42,760 bases of DNA from NCBI GenBank assembly GCA_036377595.1, contig DASUYB010000169.1, forward strand, positions 1 through 42,760, written 5' to 3'. Of this stretch, positions 15,637 through 24,582 are shown one piece after another (positions within the stretch are counted from its first letter, which is position 1; every line of letters starts with the position of its first letter). The notes beneath the pieces are model-generated. The model was not told the origin of the DNA, made no database searches, and saw only the letters and a program-made list of their open reading frames with translations. Position numbers and translations under genes: made by a program. The DNA is from Longimicrobium sp. (lineage in GTDB: Bacteria; Gemmatimonadota; Gemmatimonadetes; Longimicrobiales; Longimicrobiaceae).

Positions 15637-17112
15637 ATGATGCGCAAATCGCTTGCGCGAGCCACGCTGATCGCTGCGACGCTCGTCGCTGCTTCCGGGC
15701 CTGCGTCCGCGCAGCGGCCGGTGCTACGGTGGGGCGGCGACGCGGAGGGCGGCGCGCCGTTCGTGGAGGCGGACCCGGCGGACCCGTCGAAGGTGCGCGG
15801 GTTCGACGTGGAGATCGCGGAGATGATCGCGCGGGGGCTGGGGCGCGAGCCGCGGTTCGTGCAGGTGGCGTGGGCGTCGCTGGAGCAATCCGTCGAGCGC
15901 GGCGACTTCGACGTGGGGATGTCGGGGCTGGAGGACCGCCCCGAGCTGCGCGCCCGCCACGCCGTCTCCATCCCCTACTACGAGTTCCACGAGGTGCTGG
16001 CGGTGCGGGCGGGGGATCGGAACCGCTATCGCCGCCTCTCCGATCTGGCGGGAAAGCGGGTGGCCACGCTCGGGGCGACGATGGCGTACCAGATGCTTTT
16101 GGACGAGCAGCAGCGCTCCGGGCTGGTCCCCATCTCCTACGACGACGACGTGCACCCGTACAGCGACCTGGTGGCCGGGCGCGTGGACGCGGTGCTGCTG
16201 GACAACATCATCGCCGAGCGGTCGCTGCGGCGCACGGGCGGGTTCGTGATCCAGCCCGAGCCCGCCGCGACGGGGCACTACGTGGCCGTGTTCGCCCGCG
16301 CCAACGCCGCGCTGCGCGACTCGGCCGACGCGGTGCTGCGCGCGCGGATGGCGGACGGGTCGCTGGAGCGCACCTTCCGCCGCTGGGGCGTGTGGAGCGC
16401 CGCGCAGGGCGACTTCTTCCGCCGCGCGCTGGCAGAGGCGCCGCGCCCGGACACGGCTGCCGCGCCGGCCAGCGACCGCGCGCTGCGCACGTATCTCCCC
16501 GCGCTCGCGCGCGCCGCGGGGGTGACGCTGGTGCTCTCGTGCCTGGCGATGGCGCTGGCCGTCTCCGTCGGCATCCTCGTGGCCGCGGGACGGGTATACG
16601 GGCCGCCGGTCGTCCGCGCGCTGCTGACCATCTACGTGGAGGTGATGCGGGGGACGCCGGTGCTGCTGCAGCTCTTCGTCATCTACTACGGCTTGTCCGG
16701 TGTGATTCGGCTCCCCGCCTTCGCGGCGGCGGTGATCGGGCTGGGGCTGAACTACGCGGCGTACGAGTCGGAGATCTACCGCGCCGCGCTGGAAGCCATC
16801 CCCCGCGCGCAGCTGGAGGCGGGGCGGACTCTGGGACTCTCCGAAGCGCAGATCCTGCGGCTGGTGCGCGGCCCCCAGGCGCTGCGCCTCGCCCTGGCGC
16901 CGATGACCAACGACTTCGTGGCGCTGCTGAAGGACTCGTCGCTCGTCTCCGTGATCACCGTGGTGGAGCTGACCAAACAGACGGCCATCTACGCCACCAA
17001 CGTGGGGAGCTGGCTGGTGCCGGGGATCCTCTGCTCGGTGATCTACCTGGCCTTTTCGCTCCCGCTGTCGCGCTTCGCGCGGCGGCTGGAGCGGCGCTGG
17101 AGCCTGGCATGA
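15637..17112 (+). CDS. Amino-acid ABC transporter, fused substrate-binding protein and permease
   Basis: The 491-residue protein starts with a signal peptide (about residues 1-25, ending ASAQ). A type 3 extracellular solute-binding domain follows (about 26-265, with RGFDVEIAEMIARGLGREP and SGLEDRPELRARHAVSIPYY). The C-terminal part (about 285-491) is a HisM/GlnP-type permease with EVMRGTPVLLQLFVIYYGLS and the ATPase-contacting EAA loop EAIPRAQLEAGRTLGLSEAQ. Such fusions tether the receptor to the channel and occur in GlnPQ-type importers. Polar amino acids are the likely substrates; which one cannot be told. Two adjacent ATGs (15637, 15640) could start it. Confidence 0.92.
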   Translation: MMRKSLARATLIAATLVAASGPASAQRPVLRWGGDAEGGAPFVEADPADPSKVRGFDVEIAEMIARGLGREPRFVQVAWASLEQSVERGDFDVGMSGLEDRPELRARHAVSIPYYEFHEVLAVRAGDRNRYRRLSDLAGKRVATLGATMAYQMLLDEQQRSGLVPISYDDDVHPYSDLVAGRVDAVLLDNIIAERSLRRTGGFVIQPEPAATGHYVAVFARANAALRDSADAVLRARMADGSLERTFRRWGVWSAAQGDFFRRALAEAPRPDTAAAPASDRALRTYLPALARAAGVTLVLSCLAMALAVSVGILVAAGRVYGPPVVRALLTIYVEVMRGTPVLLQLFVIYYGLSGVIRLPAFAAAVIGLGLNYAAYESEIYRAALEAIPRAQLEAGRTLGLSEAQILRLVRGPQALRLALAPMTNDFVALLKDSSLVSVITVVELTKQTAIYATNVGSWLVPGILCSVIYLAFSLPLSRFARRLERRWSLA

Positions 17113-17855
17113 GCGCGGGGCTCGACGTCGCCGGGCTGCGCGTGGCGCGGCGGGAGAAGGAGATCCTCAAGGGCGTGGACCTGCGAGTGGCGCCGGGGGA
17201 GATCTGCGCGCTGATGGGCGCGTCGGGCGCGGGGAAGTCGACCGTGCTGCGCAGCGTGGCCGCGCTGCAGCCGTTCAGCGGCGGCCGCATCGTGGTGGGG
17301 GATTTCGAGCTGCACCCGGGCCCGGTCCCGCGCGAGTCGCGGCTGAAGGGGCTGCGCCGCAAGGTGGGGATGGTGTTCCAGGCGCACGCCCTGTTCGAAC
17401 ACCTGACCGCGCTGGAGAACGTGATGCTGGCGCCGGTGCACGCGCTGGGGTGGACCAGGCCGAAGGCGCGGGAGACGGCGACGGCGCTGCTGGAGGAGCT
17501 CGGCGTGGCGCACCGCGCGTCGGCCTACCCGCGCGAGCTGTCCGGCGGCGAGTCGCAGCGCGTGGCCATCGCCCGCGCGCTGGCGCCGGACCCGCTGATG
17601 CTGCTGATGGACGAGCCCACCGCGGCGCTCGACCCCGCCCGCCGCGGCGCGCTGGGCGAGACGCTGCGCGAGCTGGTCGGCCAGGGCCGCGGCCTCCTCG
17701 TCTCCACCCACGACGTCGACTTCGCCGAGGCGTTCGCCGACCGCGTGGTGGTCCTGTCGGATGGGGTGATGGTGGAGCAGGGAATTGCGCGGGAGGTGAT
17801 CACGAACCCGGCGCACGCCGCCACACGCGAGCTGCTGATGCATCCCGACGATTAG
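17109..17855 (+). CDS. Amino-acid ABC transporter ATP-binding protein
   Basis: This 248-residue ATPase powers the upstream fused receptor/permease. Walker A is GASGAGKST (residues 37-45), the ABC signature LSGGESQR starts at 144, Walker B is LMLLMDEP, and the switch His lies in STHD. The pattern MVFQAHALFEHLTALENVMLAPV (in part) is typical of the GlnQ/HisP group. The ATG overlaps the permease stop by 4 bases (ATGA), so stoichiometry is translationally coupled. No other transporter subunit is needed for a complete system. Confidence 0.94.
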   Translation: MSAGLDVAGLRVARREKEILKGVDLRVAPGEICALMGASGAGKSTVLRSVAALQPFSGGRIVVGDFELHPGPVPRESRLKGLRRKVGMVFQAHALFEHLTALENVMLAPVHALGWTRPKARETATALLEELGVAHRASAYPRELSGGESQRVAIARALAPDPLMLLMDEPTAALDPARRGALGETLRELVGQGRGLLVSTHDVDFAEAFADRVVVLSDGVMVEQGIAREVITNPAHAATRELLMHPDD

Positions 17856-17930
17856 GTGCTGCGCGGAAAAGAAGTCGATTCGCTCGCGGCCCTGGTCACG
17901 GCCGCCGCGGCGCGCCAGAGTCGAGGCTAA

Positions 17931-17971
17931 TGAGAAGCGGAGGAAGCCGCCCAGGCCTCCTCCGCTTCTCA
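17931..17971. terminator. Bidirectional terminator candidate between convergent genes
   Basis: TGAGAAGCGGAGGA (17931-17944) is perfectly complementary to TCCTCCGCTTCTCA (17958-17971), a 14-bp stem with a 13-nt loop. It lies between the ABC ATPase and the oppositely oriented M23 lipoprotein gene. Neither side has a long T run, so strength is uncertain, but position and stem suit a shared terminator. Confidence 0.65.
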
Positions 17972-17994
17972 CCATTTCCGCCGCTGCGACCCGA

Positions 17995-19401
17995 TCAGCG
18001 GAACGGGTGGATCAGCCCGCGTGTGCTCGGCGACAGAACCTCGCGCGGCACGGCGGGCGCGGCCACCGCGCGCGATGCCAAAGGGGAAGCCGGGCAGGCG
18101 ACGCCCCAGGAGAGCGCGTAGAGCCGGTGACCCGCGGCGTCGAGCAGGACGGCGCAGTCGGCGTTGTCGTTCCACGCGGGCGAGGTCCGCCCCCAGTAGA
18201 GTGAGGTCGACGAGTGCGTTCCGGCGCCGCTGTACACGCGCAGCGGCGCGCCGGCGGCCACCCGCGCGTCCGCGGGAAAGGTGAAGCGCTCGCCCGCGCC
18301 GTTCACCAGCGCGGCGCCGCCCAGGTCCGCCTCCGCCACGCCGGGGCCGGGGACGATCTCCACGAACTCGCCGTCGGGGTCCACGGCGTCGTTCGCGCCC
18401 ATGTAGCGGACGGCGGAGATGACCGCCGCCGCGCCGGGGAGCGCCGGCGGCGCCGGGCGGAACTCGCGGAACATCGCGGGCGCGGCACCCCACAGGTTCT
18501 CGCTGGGCAGCCCCGCCGTGTCGGCCGCCCACGGGTCGGGCGCGGCCGTGCGCCAGCCGTACGGATCGACCGCCACGCCGTGGCCGTCGGCCCGCGCGCG
18601 GAAGACGGAGAAGTGCAGGTGCGGCCCCGTGCTGCATCCCGAGCTGCCCGACAGCCCCAGCGGCTGCCCCGCCGCCACGCGGTCGCCCTCCTTCACGGCG
18701 ATGCGGCTGAAGTGGCCGTACTGCGTGTAGATCAGCGCGTGCGGCGCCAGGCCGTGGGCGATCACCACCCACCGACCCGACGTGGTCGCGTTCAGCAGAG
18801 GGCACCAGGCCGGCGCTTCGGTCCCCGCGAAGGTGACCACGCCGGGCGCGGCGGCCAGCACCGGCGTGCCCGCGGGAAGCCACCAGTCGTAGCCGTTGTG
18901 GCCGTCGATGTCGCCCAGCTTCTGCCCCCAGAAGCTGAGGACGAAGCCGTTCGCGGCCGCCGGGTCGAACTGCCGCGGGACGTCGTGGTCGAAGACGTTG
19001 GTGTTGGTGAACTCGCCCGCGAACGGCTGCCGCAGCTCGCCCGGCTGGAGGTCGGCGACGACCGTGACGGTGATACTGGACGCGGCGCCGCCGCCGGTCG
19101 CCGTCACCCGCGCCGTGCCCGGCGCGCGGCCGCTGACCTCGCCGGTGGCCGACACCCGCGCCACGGAGGTGTCGCTGCTGCTCCAGGCCACCCGCGCCGT
19201 CACCGGCAGGCCTCCGCGCGCCGCGCGCGCGGAAAGCTGCCCGCTCTCCAGCACGTGCAGCGTCAGCGTGCCCGGCGCCACGGCCAGCGTCAGGCCCACC
19301 GGGCGCGTTGGCTCGTCACCGCAGGCGGCCGCCGCGGCGAGCAGGAACGGGAGCGCGAGATGGCGAACGATCCGGCGTCGGGTCGAGATAACGATCTCCA
19401 T
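17995..19401 (-). CDS. Lipoprotein with Ig-like (BIG2), M23 peptidase and lamin-tail domains
   Basis: The 468-residue protein has a lipoprotein signal with lipobox LAAAAAC (Cys27). An Ig-like BIG2 domain follows (about 35-115: WSSSDTSVARVSATGEVSGRAPG). An M23 LytM-type domain (about 125-300) has metal ligands H168 and D172 (HNGYD), the YGHFS motif with H230, and H261/H263 (GPHLHF). All catalytic residues are present, so it may be an active peptidoglycan endopeptidase, though many LytM proteins act as regulators. The C-terminal part (about 335-440: DGEFVEIVPG and FTFPADARVAAGAPLRVY) resembles a lamin-tail domain. It should sit on the periplasmic face of the membrane or on the outer membrane. 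Confidence 0.88.
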   Translation of the reverse strand: MEIVISTRRRIVRHLALPFLLAAAAACGDEPTRPVGLTLAVAPGTLTLHVLESGQLSARAARGGLPVTARVAWSSSDTSVARVSATGEVSGRAPGTARVTATGGGAASSITVTVVADLQPGELRQPFAGEFTNTNVFDHDVPRQFDPAAANGFVLSFWGQKLGDIDGHNGYDWWLPAGTPVLAAAPGVVTFAGTEAPAWCPLLNATTSGRWVVIAHGLAPHALIYTQYGHFSRIAVKEGDRVAAGQPLGLSGSSGCSTGPHLHFSVFRARADGHGVAVDPYGWRTAAPDPWAADTAGLPSENLWGAAPAMFREFRPAPPALPGAAAVISAVRYMGANDAVDPDGEFVEIVPGPGVAEADLGGAALVNGAGERFTFPADARVAAGAPLRVYSGAGTHSSTSLYWGRTSPAWNDNADCAVLLDAAGHRLYALSWGVACPASPLASRAVAAPAVPREVLSPSTRGLIHPFR

Positions 19402-19609
19402 CCATGTTCACGGAAGATTTACGGCGGCGTGAGAATAATATGTTTACTGCCAGTGCGCACGTGACGGGCGGCAACGGTTTGTCGCGTCGGGGGAGTCCCC
19501 ACACGCGGGCACGCTCGGCTCGCGCATCGCGGGATCGCTCGCCAAGGGAGGGAGACCAGGAGAAGAGACGTGCCATGCGGGCTTTCGCCGCTGCGTTCCA
19601 GGACGCATA

Positions 19610-20383
19610 ATGAGCGGCACACCTTCTCCCTCGAACGCGACGCAGGCGATGCCAATCCAGACGGGCCAGATCATCGCGATGGGCGGCGGCGGCTTCACCA
19701 TGGAGCCCGACAACCCGCTGCTCGACCGCTACGTGCTGGCCGCGACGGGCAAGCGGTACCCGCGCGTCTGCTTCGTCCCCACCGCCGCGGGCGACGCGAT
19801 CGGGTACATCGAGCGCTTCTTCGACGCCTTCCCCGACGAGGTGTGCGAGCCGACGTACCTGTCGCTCTTCAGCCGCAAGATCGACGACCTGGCGGGGTTC
19901 CTCTCCGAGCAGGACCTCGTCTACGTGGGTGGCGGCAACACGGTGAACCTGCTGGCGGTGTGGCGCGCGCAGGGGCTGGACCGCGTGCTCCCCGAGGTGC
20001 TGGCGAGCGGGACGATCCTGTGCGGGGTGAGCGCGGGCGCGCTGTGCTGGTTCGAGCGGGGGATCACCGACAGCTACAGCCCCGATCTGAAGCCGCTGAC
20101 CAACGGCCTGGGCCTCCTTCCCGGCGCCTTCTGCCCGCACTACGACAGCGACCGGCGCCGCCCGCCGCTCTGGCCGGACTTCGTGGCCCGCTTCGGCGGC
20201 CCCGCGATCGCGGCGGAGGACGGCGTGGCGCTGCACTACCGCGACGGCCAGATCGTGCGCGCCGTGACCTCGCGGCCGGACGCGAAAGCCTACCGCTTCG
20301 AGCGGGGGGATGACGGCCAGGTGACACAGGAGACGATCACGCCGGTGTACCTGGGCAGCGCTGCCGCCGCGGCGACGGGGTGA
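19610..20383 (+). CDS. S51 family peptidase (peptidase E/cyanophycinase-like)
   Basis: The S51 family uses a Ser-His catalytic pair on a Rossmann-like fold and includes alpha-aspartyl dipeptidase and cyanophycinase. The 257-residue product carries the nucleophile elbow GVSAGA with Ser141, the VYVGGGN turn at 105-110 and a His in CPHYDS (H177), all expected of the family. No signal peptide is present, so it is cytosolic. The ATG at 19610 gives an unconserved N-terminus of about 18 residues; the Met at residue 14 (19649) is an alternative start. The gene stands alone, so substrate cannot be inferred from neighbours. Confidence 0.88.
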   Translation: MSGTPSPSNATQAMPIQTGQIIAMGGGGFTMEPDNPLLDRYVLAATGKRYPRVCFVPTAAGDAIGYIERFFDAFPDEVCEPTYLSLFSRKIDDLAGFLSEQDLVYVGGGNTVNLLAVWRAQGLDRVLPEVLASGTILCGVSAGALCWFERGITDSYSPDLKPLTNGLGLLPGAFCPHYDSDRRRPPLWPDFVARFGGPAIAAEDGVALHYRDGQIVRAVTSRPDAKAYRFERGDDGQVTQETITPVYLGSAAAAATG

Positions 20384-20430
20384 GGGGCGGGGTCGGAATC
20401 TGCGCGGGGGACGGAGGCCGGCGCGGCCGC

Positions 20431-20572
20431 CGGTCCCCCCCACCCCCGGCCCCTCCCCCACGAGGGGGGAGGGATGGGGGAGGGGAGACCTCAGCGCGGT
20501 GGGCAAATCCCATCTCCACGCTTGGTTCTCCCCCGCCCCTGCGCAGCGGGGGAGGGGGTCGGGGGGAGGGGG
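20431..20572. repeat. Two C-run/G-run hairpins with G-quadruplex motifs
   Basis: This fills much of the 331-base gap after the S51 peptidase gene. The first hairpin pairs the C-rich stretch 20434-20460 with the G-rich 20464-20485. The second pairs 20529-20539 with 20548-20558 around a TGCGCA core and continues into more G runs. On the plus strand, 20464-20485 and 20548-20572 each contain four runs of at least three G with loops of 1-2 nt, which fits G-quadruplex motifs. No coding potential is seen in this stretch. Confidence 0.85.
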
Positions 20573-20650
20573 CCGCCCGCGGCCGCGGAGATGCCTGTCG
20601 TCGAGGGGAAAAGCATCCCGCGATCGTAGACAGCAGGCGGACAACAGAAG

Positions 20651-20680
20651 CGGCCGCATCTCTCGCTGGAGATGCGGCCG
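20651..20680. terminator. Bidirectional terminator candidate, rpmB and S51 peptidase
   Basis: CGGCCGCATCTC (20651-20662) pairs perfectly with GAGATGCGGCCG (20669-20680) around a 6-nt loop. On the plus strand it is followed by TTTCGAAAA, and on the minus strand by CTTCTGTTGT. It lies 34 bases beyond the rpmB stop and would terminate rpmB transcription. Confidence 0.8.
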
Positions 20681-20714
20681 TTTCGAAAATCTGGTGCGGA
20701 AGCGCCGGACGGCT

Positions 20715-20906
20715 TCAGCCCGCCTTGCGGACCTTGCCGGCCGACAGGCAGCTCGTGCACACGCGCACACGCTTGTGCGTGCCGTTGTCGGTCACGATCC
20801 GCGCGGGCTGCAGGTTCGGACGCCACACACGCTTGGTCTTGTTGTTCGCGTGGCTGACGTTGTTCCCGCTGCGCGGCCCCTTTCCGCAGACCTCGCAGAA
20901 AGCCAT
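20715..20906 (-). CDS. rpmB: 50S ribosomal protein L28 (bL28), zinc form
   Basis: L28 is a small 50S protein near the E site. The 63 residues begin [20 protein letters not shown] and end [18 protein letters not shown]. Zinc ligands C4, C7, C50 and C53 make this the C+ form. The ATG at 20906 has AGGAGA upstream on the minus strand; the longer frame from 20951 is untranslated leader. It is a monocistronic gene with its own promoter and terminator and is not next to rpmG, with which it is often paired. Confidence 0.96.
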   Translation of the reverse strand: MAFCEVCGKGPRSGNNVSHANNKTKRVWRPNLQPARIVTDNGTHKRVRVCTSCLSAGKVRKAG

Positions 20907-20953
20907 CGGAGTCTCCTGAATCTCTGAATTTCCGGGTATACAACAAGCCATGA

Positions 20954-22118
<1,165 letters not shown>

Positions 22119-22123
22119 GCGCC

Positions 22124-23074
22124 GTGCGCGTCCTGGTGACGGGGGCCGCGGGGTTCGCGGGGTGCCACCTGGCGCGCGCGCTCCTCGACGACGGCTGCGA
22201 GGTGTGGGGCACGCTGCAGGCCGGCCACGCGCCGCCGCCGTCGCTCTCCGCCGTGCGCTGGCTGCCGATGGAGCTCACCGCCGCCGACTCGATCGCGGCG
22301 GCGATGGACGAGGCGCGGCCGGAGCGCGTCTTCCACCTCGCGGCCCAGGCCTCCGTCGCCGACTCGTTCGCGGACCCGCTGGCCACGTGGGAGGTGAACG
22401 CGACCGGAACGCTGCGGCTCCTCCAGGCGCTCCCCGAGGGCGCGCGGATGCTCTTCATCAGCTCGGCCGAGGTCTACGGCGTCGTTCCCGAGGGCGAGCA
22501 GCCGATCCCGGAATCCCGTCCCCTCCATCCCACCAATCCCTACGCGGCGTCGAAGGCGGCGGCGGAGATGGCGGTGGCCGAGGCGGCGCGCGGACGCGGC
22601 GTTCAGGCCGTCATCACCCGCTCCTTCAGCCACACCGGCCCGGGACAGGACCACCGCTTCGCCCTCTCCGCATTCGCGCACCAGCTGGCGATGATCCACG
22701 CGGGGGCGGCCGAGCCGGTGCTGCGCGTGGGCAACCTGCAGGCGCGCCGCGACTACCTGGACGTGCGCGACGTGGTCCGCGCCTACCGCCTGCTGATCGA
22801 GCGCGGCGAGCCGGGGCGGGCGTACAACGTGGCGTCCGGCGTGGCCCGGTCGATGGTGGAGCTGGTGCAGGAGCTGGTGGAGATCAGCGGCACCGGCGCG
22901 CGGTTGGAGATCGATCCCGCCCGCGTGCGCCCCGTCGACGTCCCCCTCCTCTGCGGGAGCGCGGACGCGCTGCGGGCGCTGGGGTGGGCGCCGGAGATCC
23001 CCCTGCGGCGCACGCTGGCGGACCTGCTGGCGCACGAGGAGCGCGCCCTGGCCGCGCACGCGGAGGCGGCGTGA
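22124..23074 (+). CDS. SDR epimerase/reductase, probable GDP-4-keto-6-deoxy-D-mannose reductase
   Basis: The 316-residue extended SDR has TGAAGFAGCHLA (G7, G10, G13), SSAEVYG and the catalytic NPYAASK pair. Its position directly after gmd fits Rmd, which reduces the Gmd product to GDP-D-rhamnose, although a GDP-talose or other 4-reductase is possible. The segment TRSFSHTGPGQDHRF is typical of the Gmd/Rmd group. The GTG at 22124 gives the compact N-terminus M-R-V-L-V-T-G. Its stop overlaps the next start (GTGA), so a heme enzyme is translated from the same message. Confidence 0.85.
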   Translation: MRVLVTGAAGFAGCHLARALLDDGCEVWGTLQAGHAPPPSLSAVRWLPMELTAADSIAAAMDEARPERVFHLAAQASVADSFADPLATWEVNATGTLRLLQALPEGARMLFISSAEVYGVVPEGEQPIPESRPLHPTNPYAASKAAAEMAVAEAARGRGVQAVITRSFSHTGPGQDHRFALSAFAHQLAMIHAGAAEPVLRVGNLQARRDYLDVRDVVRAYRLLIERGEPGRAYNVASGVARSMVELVQELVEISGTGARLEIDPARVRPVDVPLLCGSADALRALGWAPEIPLRRTLADLLAHEERALAAHAEAA

Positions 23075-24582
23075 CGGGCACCGTCTACCTCGTGGGCGCC
23101 GGCCCCGGCGACCCCGGCCTCCTCACCGTCCGCGCCGCCGAGCTGCTGGAGCGCGCCGACGTCCTGGTCTACGACGCGCTCGCTTCTTCCGAGATCGTGG
23201 ACCGCGCGGTGAAGGCGGAGCGGATCTTCGCCGGTAAGCGCGGGGGGAAGAAGAACATTCTCTCCCAGGAGGAGATCAGCGCGCTCCTGGTCGATCTCGC
23301 GCGGAAGCACGAGACGGTGGTGCGGCTGAAGGGCGGCGACCCGTTCGTCTTCGGGCGCGGCGGCGAGGAGGCGCTGGAGCTGGCGCGCGCGGGGATTCCG
23401 TTCGAGGTCGTCCCCGGCGTCACCGCGGGCGTGGCCGGGCCGGCGTACGCGGGGATTCCCGTCACCCACCGCGGGCTGTCGACGAGCGTCACCCTCATCA
23501 CCGGTCACGAGGATCCCACGAAGGCGGAGACGGAGGTCGACTGGGAGTTCCTGGCGAAGGGGACGGGAACGCTCGTGTTCTACATGAGCGTCGGACGGAT
23601 GGAGGAGAACTTCGCCCACCTCGTCGCCGCCGGCCGCTCCGCCGACACCCCCGCGGCCGCGGTGGAGTGGGGAACGTATCCGCGGCAGCGCACGGTAACG
23701 GGTACGCTGGCCACGCTGCCGGAGATCGTCCGCGCGGCCAACCTCGGCGCGCCGTCGGTCGTGATCGTGGGCGACGTGGTCTCCCTGCGTGAAGATCTCG
23801 CGTGGTTCGACCGGCGGCCGCTCTCGGGGCGCCGCATCGTGGTCACACGCGCGCGCGCGCAGGCCAGCACCTTCGCTACCGCGCTGGAGGAGCTGGGCGC
23901 GGAGGTAGTGCAGCTGCCGGTGATCCGCATCACCCCGCCCGACGATCCCGCGCCGCTGCGCGAGGCGGCGGAAGGCGTCGCGACCTTCGACTGGCTCGTC
24001 TTCACCTCCGTCAACGGCGTGGAGCGCTTCTTCGCCGTGCTGGAGGAGACGGGGCGCGACGCGCGCGCGCTGGCCGGCGTCCGCGTCTGCGCCATCGGCC
24101 CGGCCACGGCCGAGGAGGTGGCACGCCACGGCGTCCGCGCGGACCTGGTCCCCGACGAGTTCGTCGCCGAGGCGGCCGTCGAGGCGCTCGCGGCGGAAGG
24201 CGTCGAGGGGAAGCGCATCCTCCTCCCGCGCGCGGAGATCGCGCGCTCCGTCCTTCCCGACGGGCTGCGCGCGCGCGGCGCCGAGGTCGTCGAGGTGACG
24301 GCGTACCGCACGGTGCAGGACGGCGCCGGCGCGGACGAGGTGCGGCGGCGGCTGGAGGCGGGGGAGATCGACCTGGTGACCTTCACCGCCAGCTCCACCG
24401 TGCGCAACTTCGCCGATCTCGTGGGCGCGGAGGTCGGCGCGGCGCGGGTGGCGTCCATCGGCCCGGTGACCTCGAAGACCGTGCGCGAGCTGGGGATGCG
24501 CGTGGACGTGGAGGCACGGGACTACACCATCCCGGGGCTGGTGGAGGCCATCCGGGGCTTCTACGCGGAGAGCGCCGGATGA
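23071..24582 (+). CDS. Uroporphyrinogen-III C-methyltransferase/uroporphyrinogen-III synthase fusion (CobA-HemD)
   Basis: The 503-residue protein joins two tetrapyrrole enzymes. Residues 1-240 or so are the SAM-dependent methyltransferase CobA, with VYLVGAGPGDPGLLT, YDALAS, VVRLKGGDPFVFGRG and GVTAGVAGPAYAGIPVTHRG (in part), making precorrin-2 for siroheme or cobalamin. Residues 250-500 are HemD, which closes hydroxymethylbilane to uroporphyrinogen III; it shows DWLVFTSVNGVERFF, AIGPATAEEVARHGV and the LVTFTASSTVRNFADLVG segment. Such fusions are known in clostridia and some other phyla. The GTG at 23071 overlaps the upstream reductase and the stop overlaps the Wzi-like gene. Confidence 0.93.
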   Translation: MTGTVYLVGAGPGDPGLLTVRAAELLERADVLVYDALASSEIVDRAVKAERIFAGKRGGKKNILSQEEISALLVDLARKHETVVRLKGGDPFVFGRGGEEALELARAGIPFEVVPGVTAGVAGPAYAGIPVTHRGLSTSVTLITGHEDPTKAETEVDWEFLAKGTGTLVFYMSVGRMEENFAHLVAAGRSADTPAAAVEWGTYPRQRTVTGTLATLPEIVRAANLGAPSVVIVGDVVSLREDLAWFDRRPLSGRRIVVTRARAQASTFATALEELGAEVVQLPVIRITPPDDPAPLREAAEGVATFDWLVFTSVNGVERFFAVLEETGRDARALAGVRVCAIGPATAEEVARHGVRADLVPDEFVAEAAVEALAAEGVEGKRILLPRAEIARSVLPDGLRARGAEVVEVTAYRTVQDGAGADEVRRRLEAGEIDLVTFTASSTVRNFADLVGAEVGAARVASIGPVTSKTVRELGMRVDVEARDYTIPGLVEAIRGFYAESAG

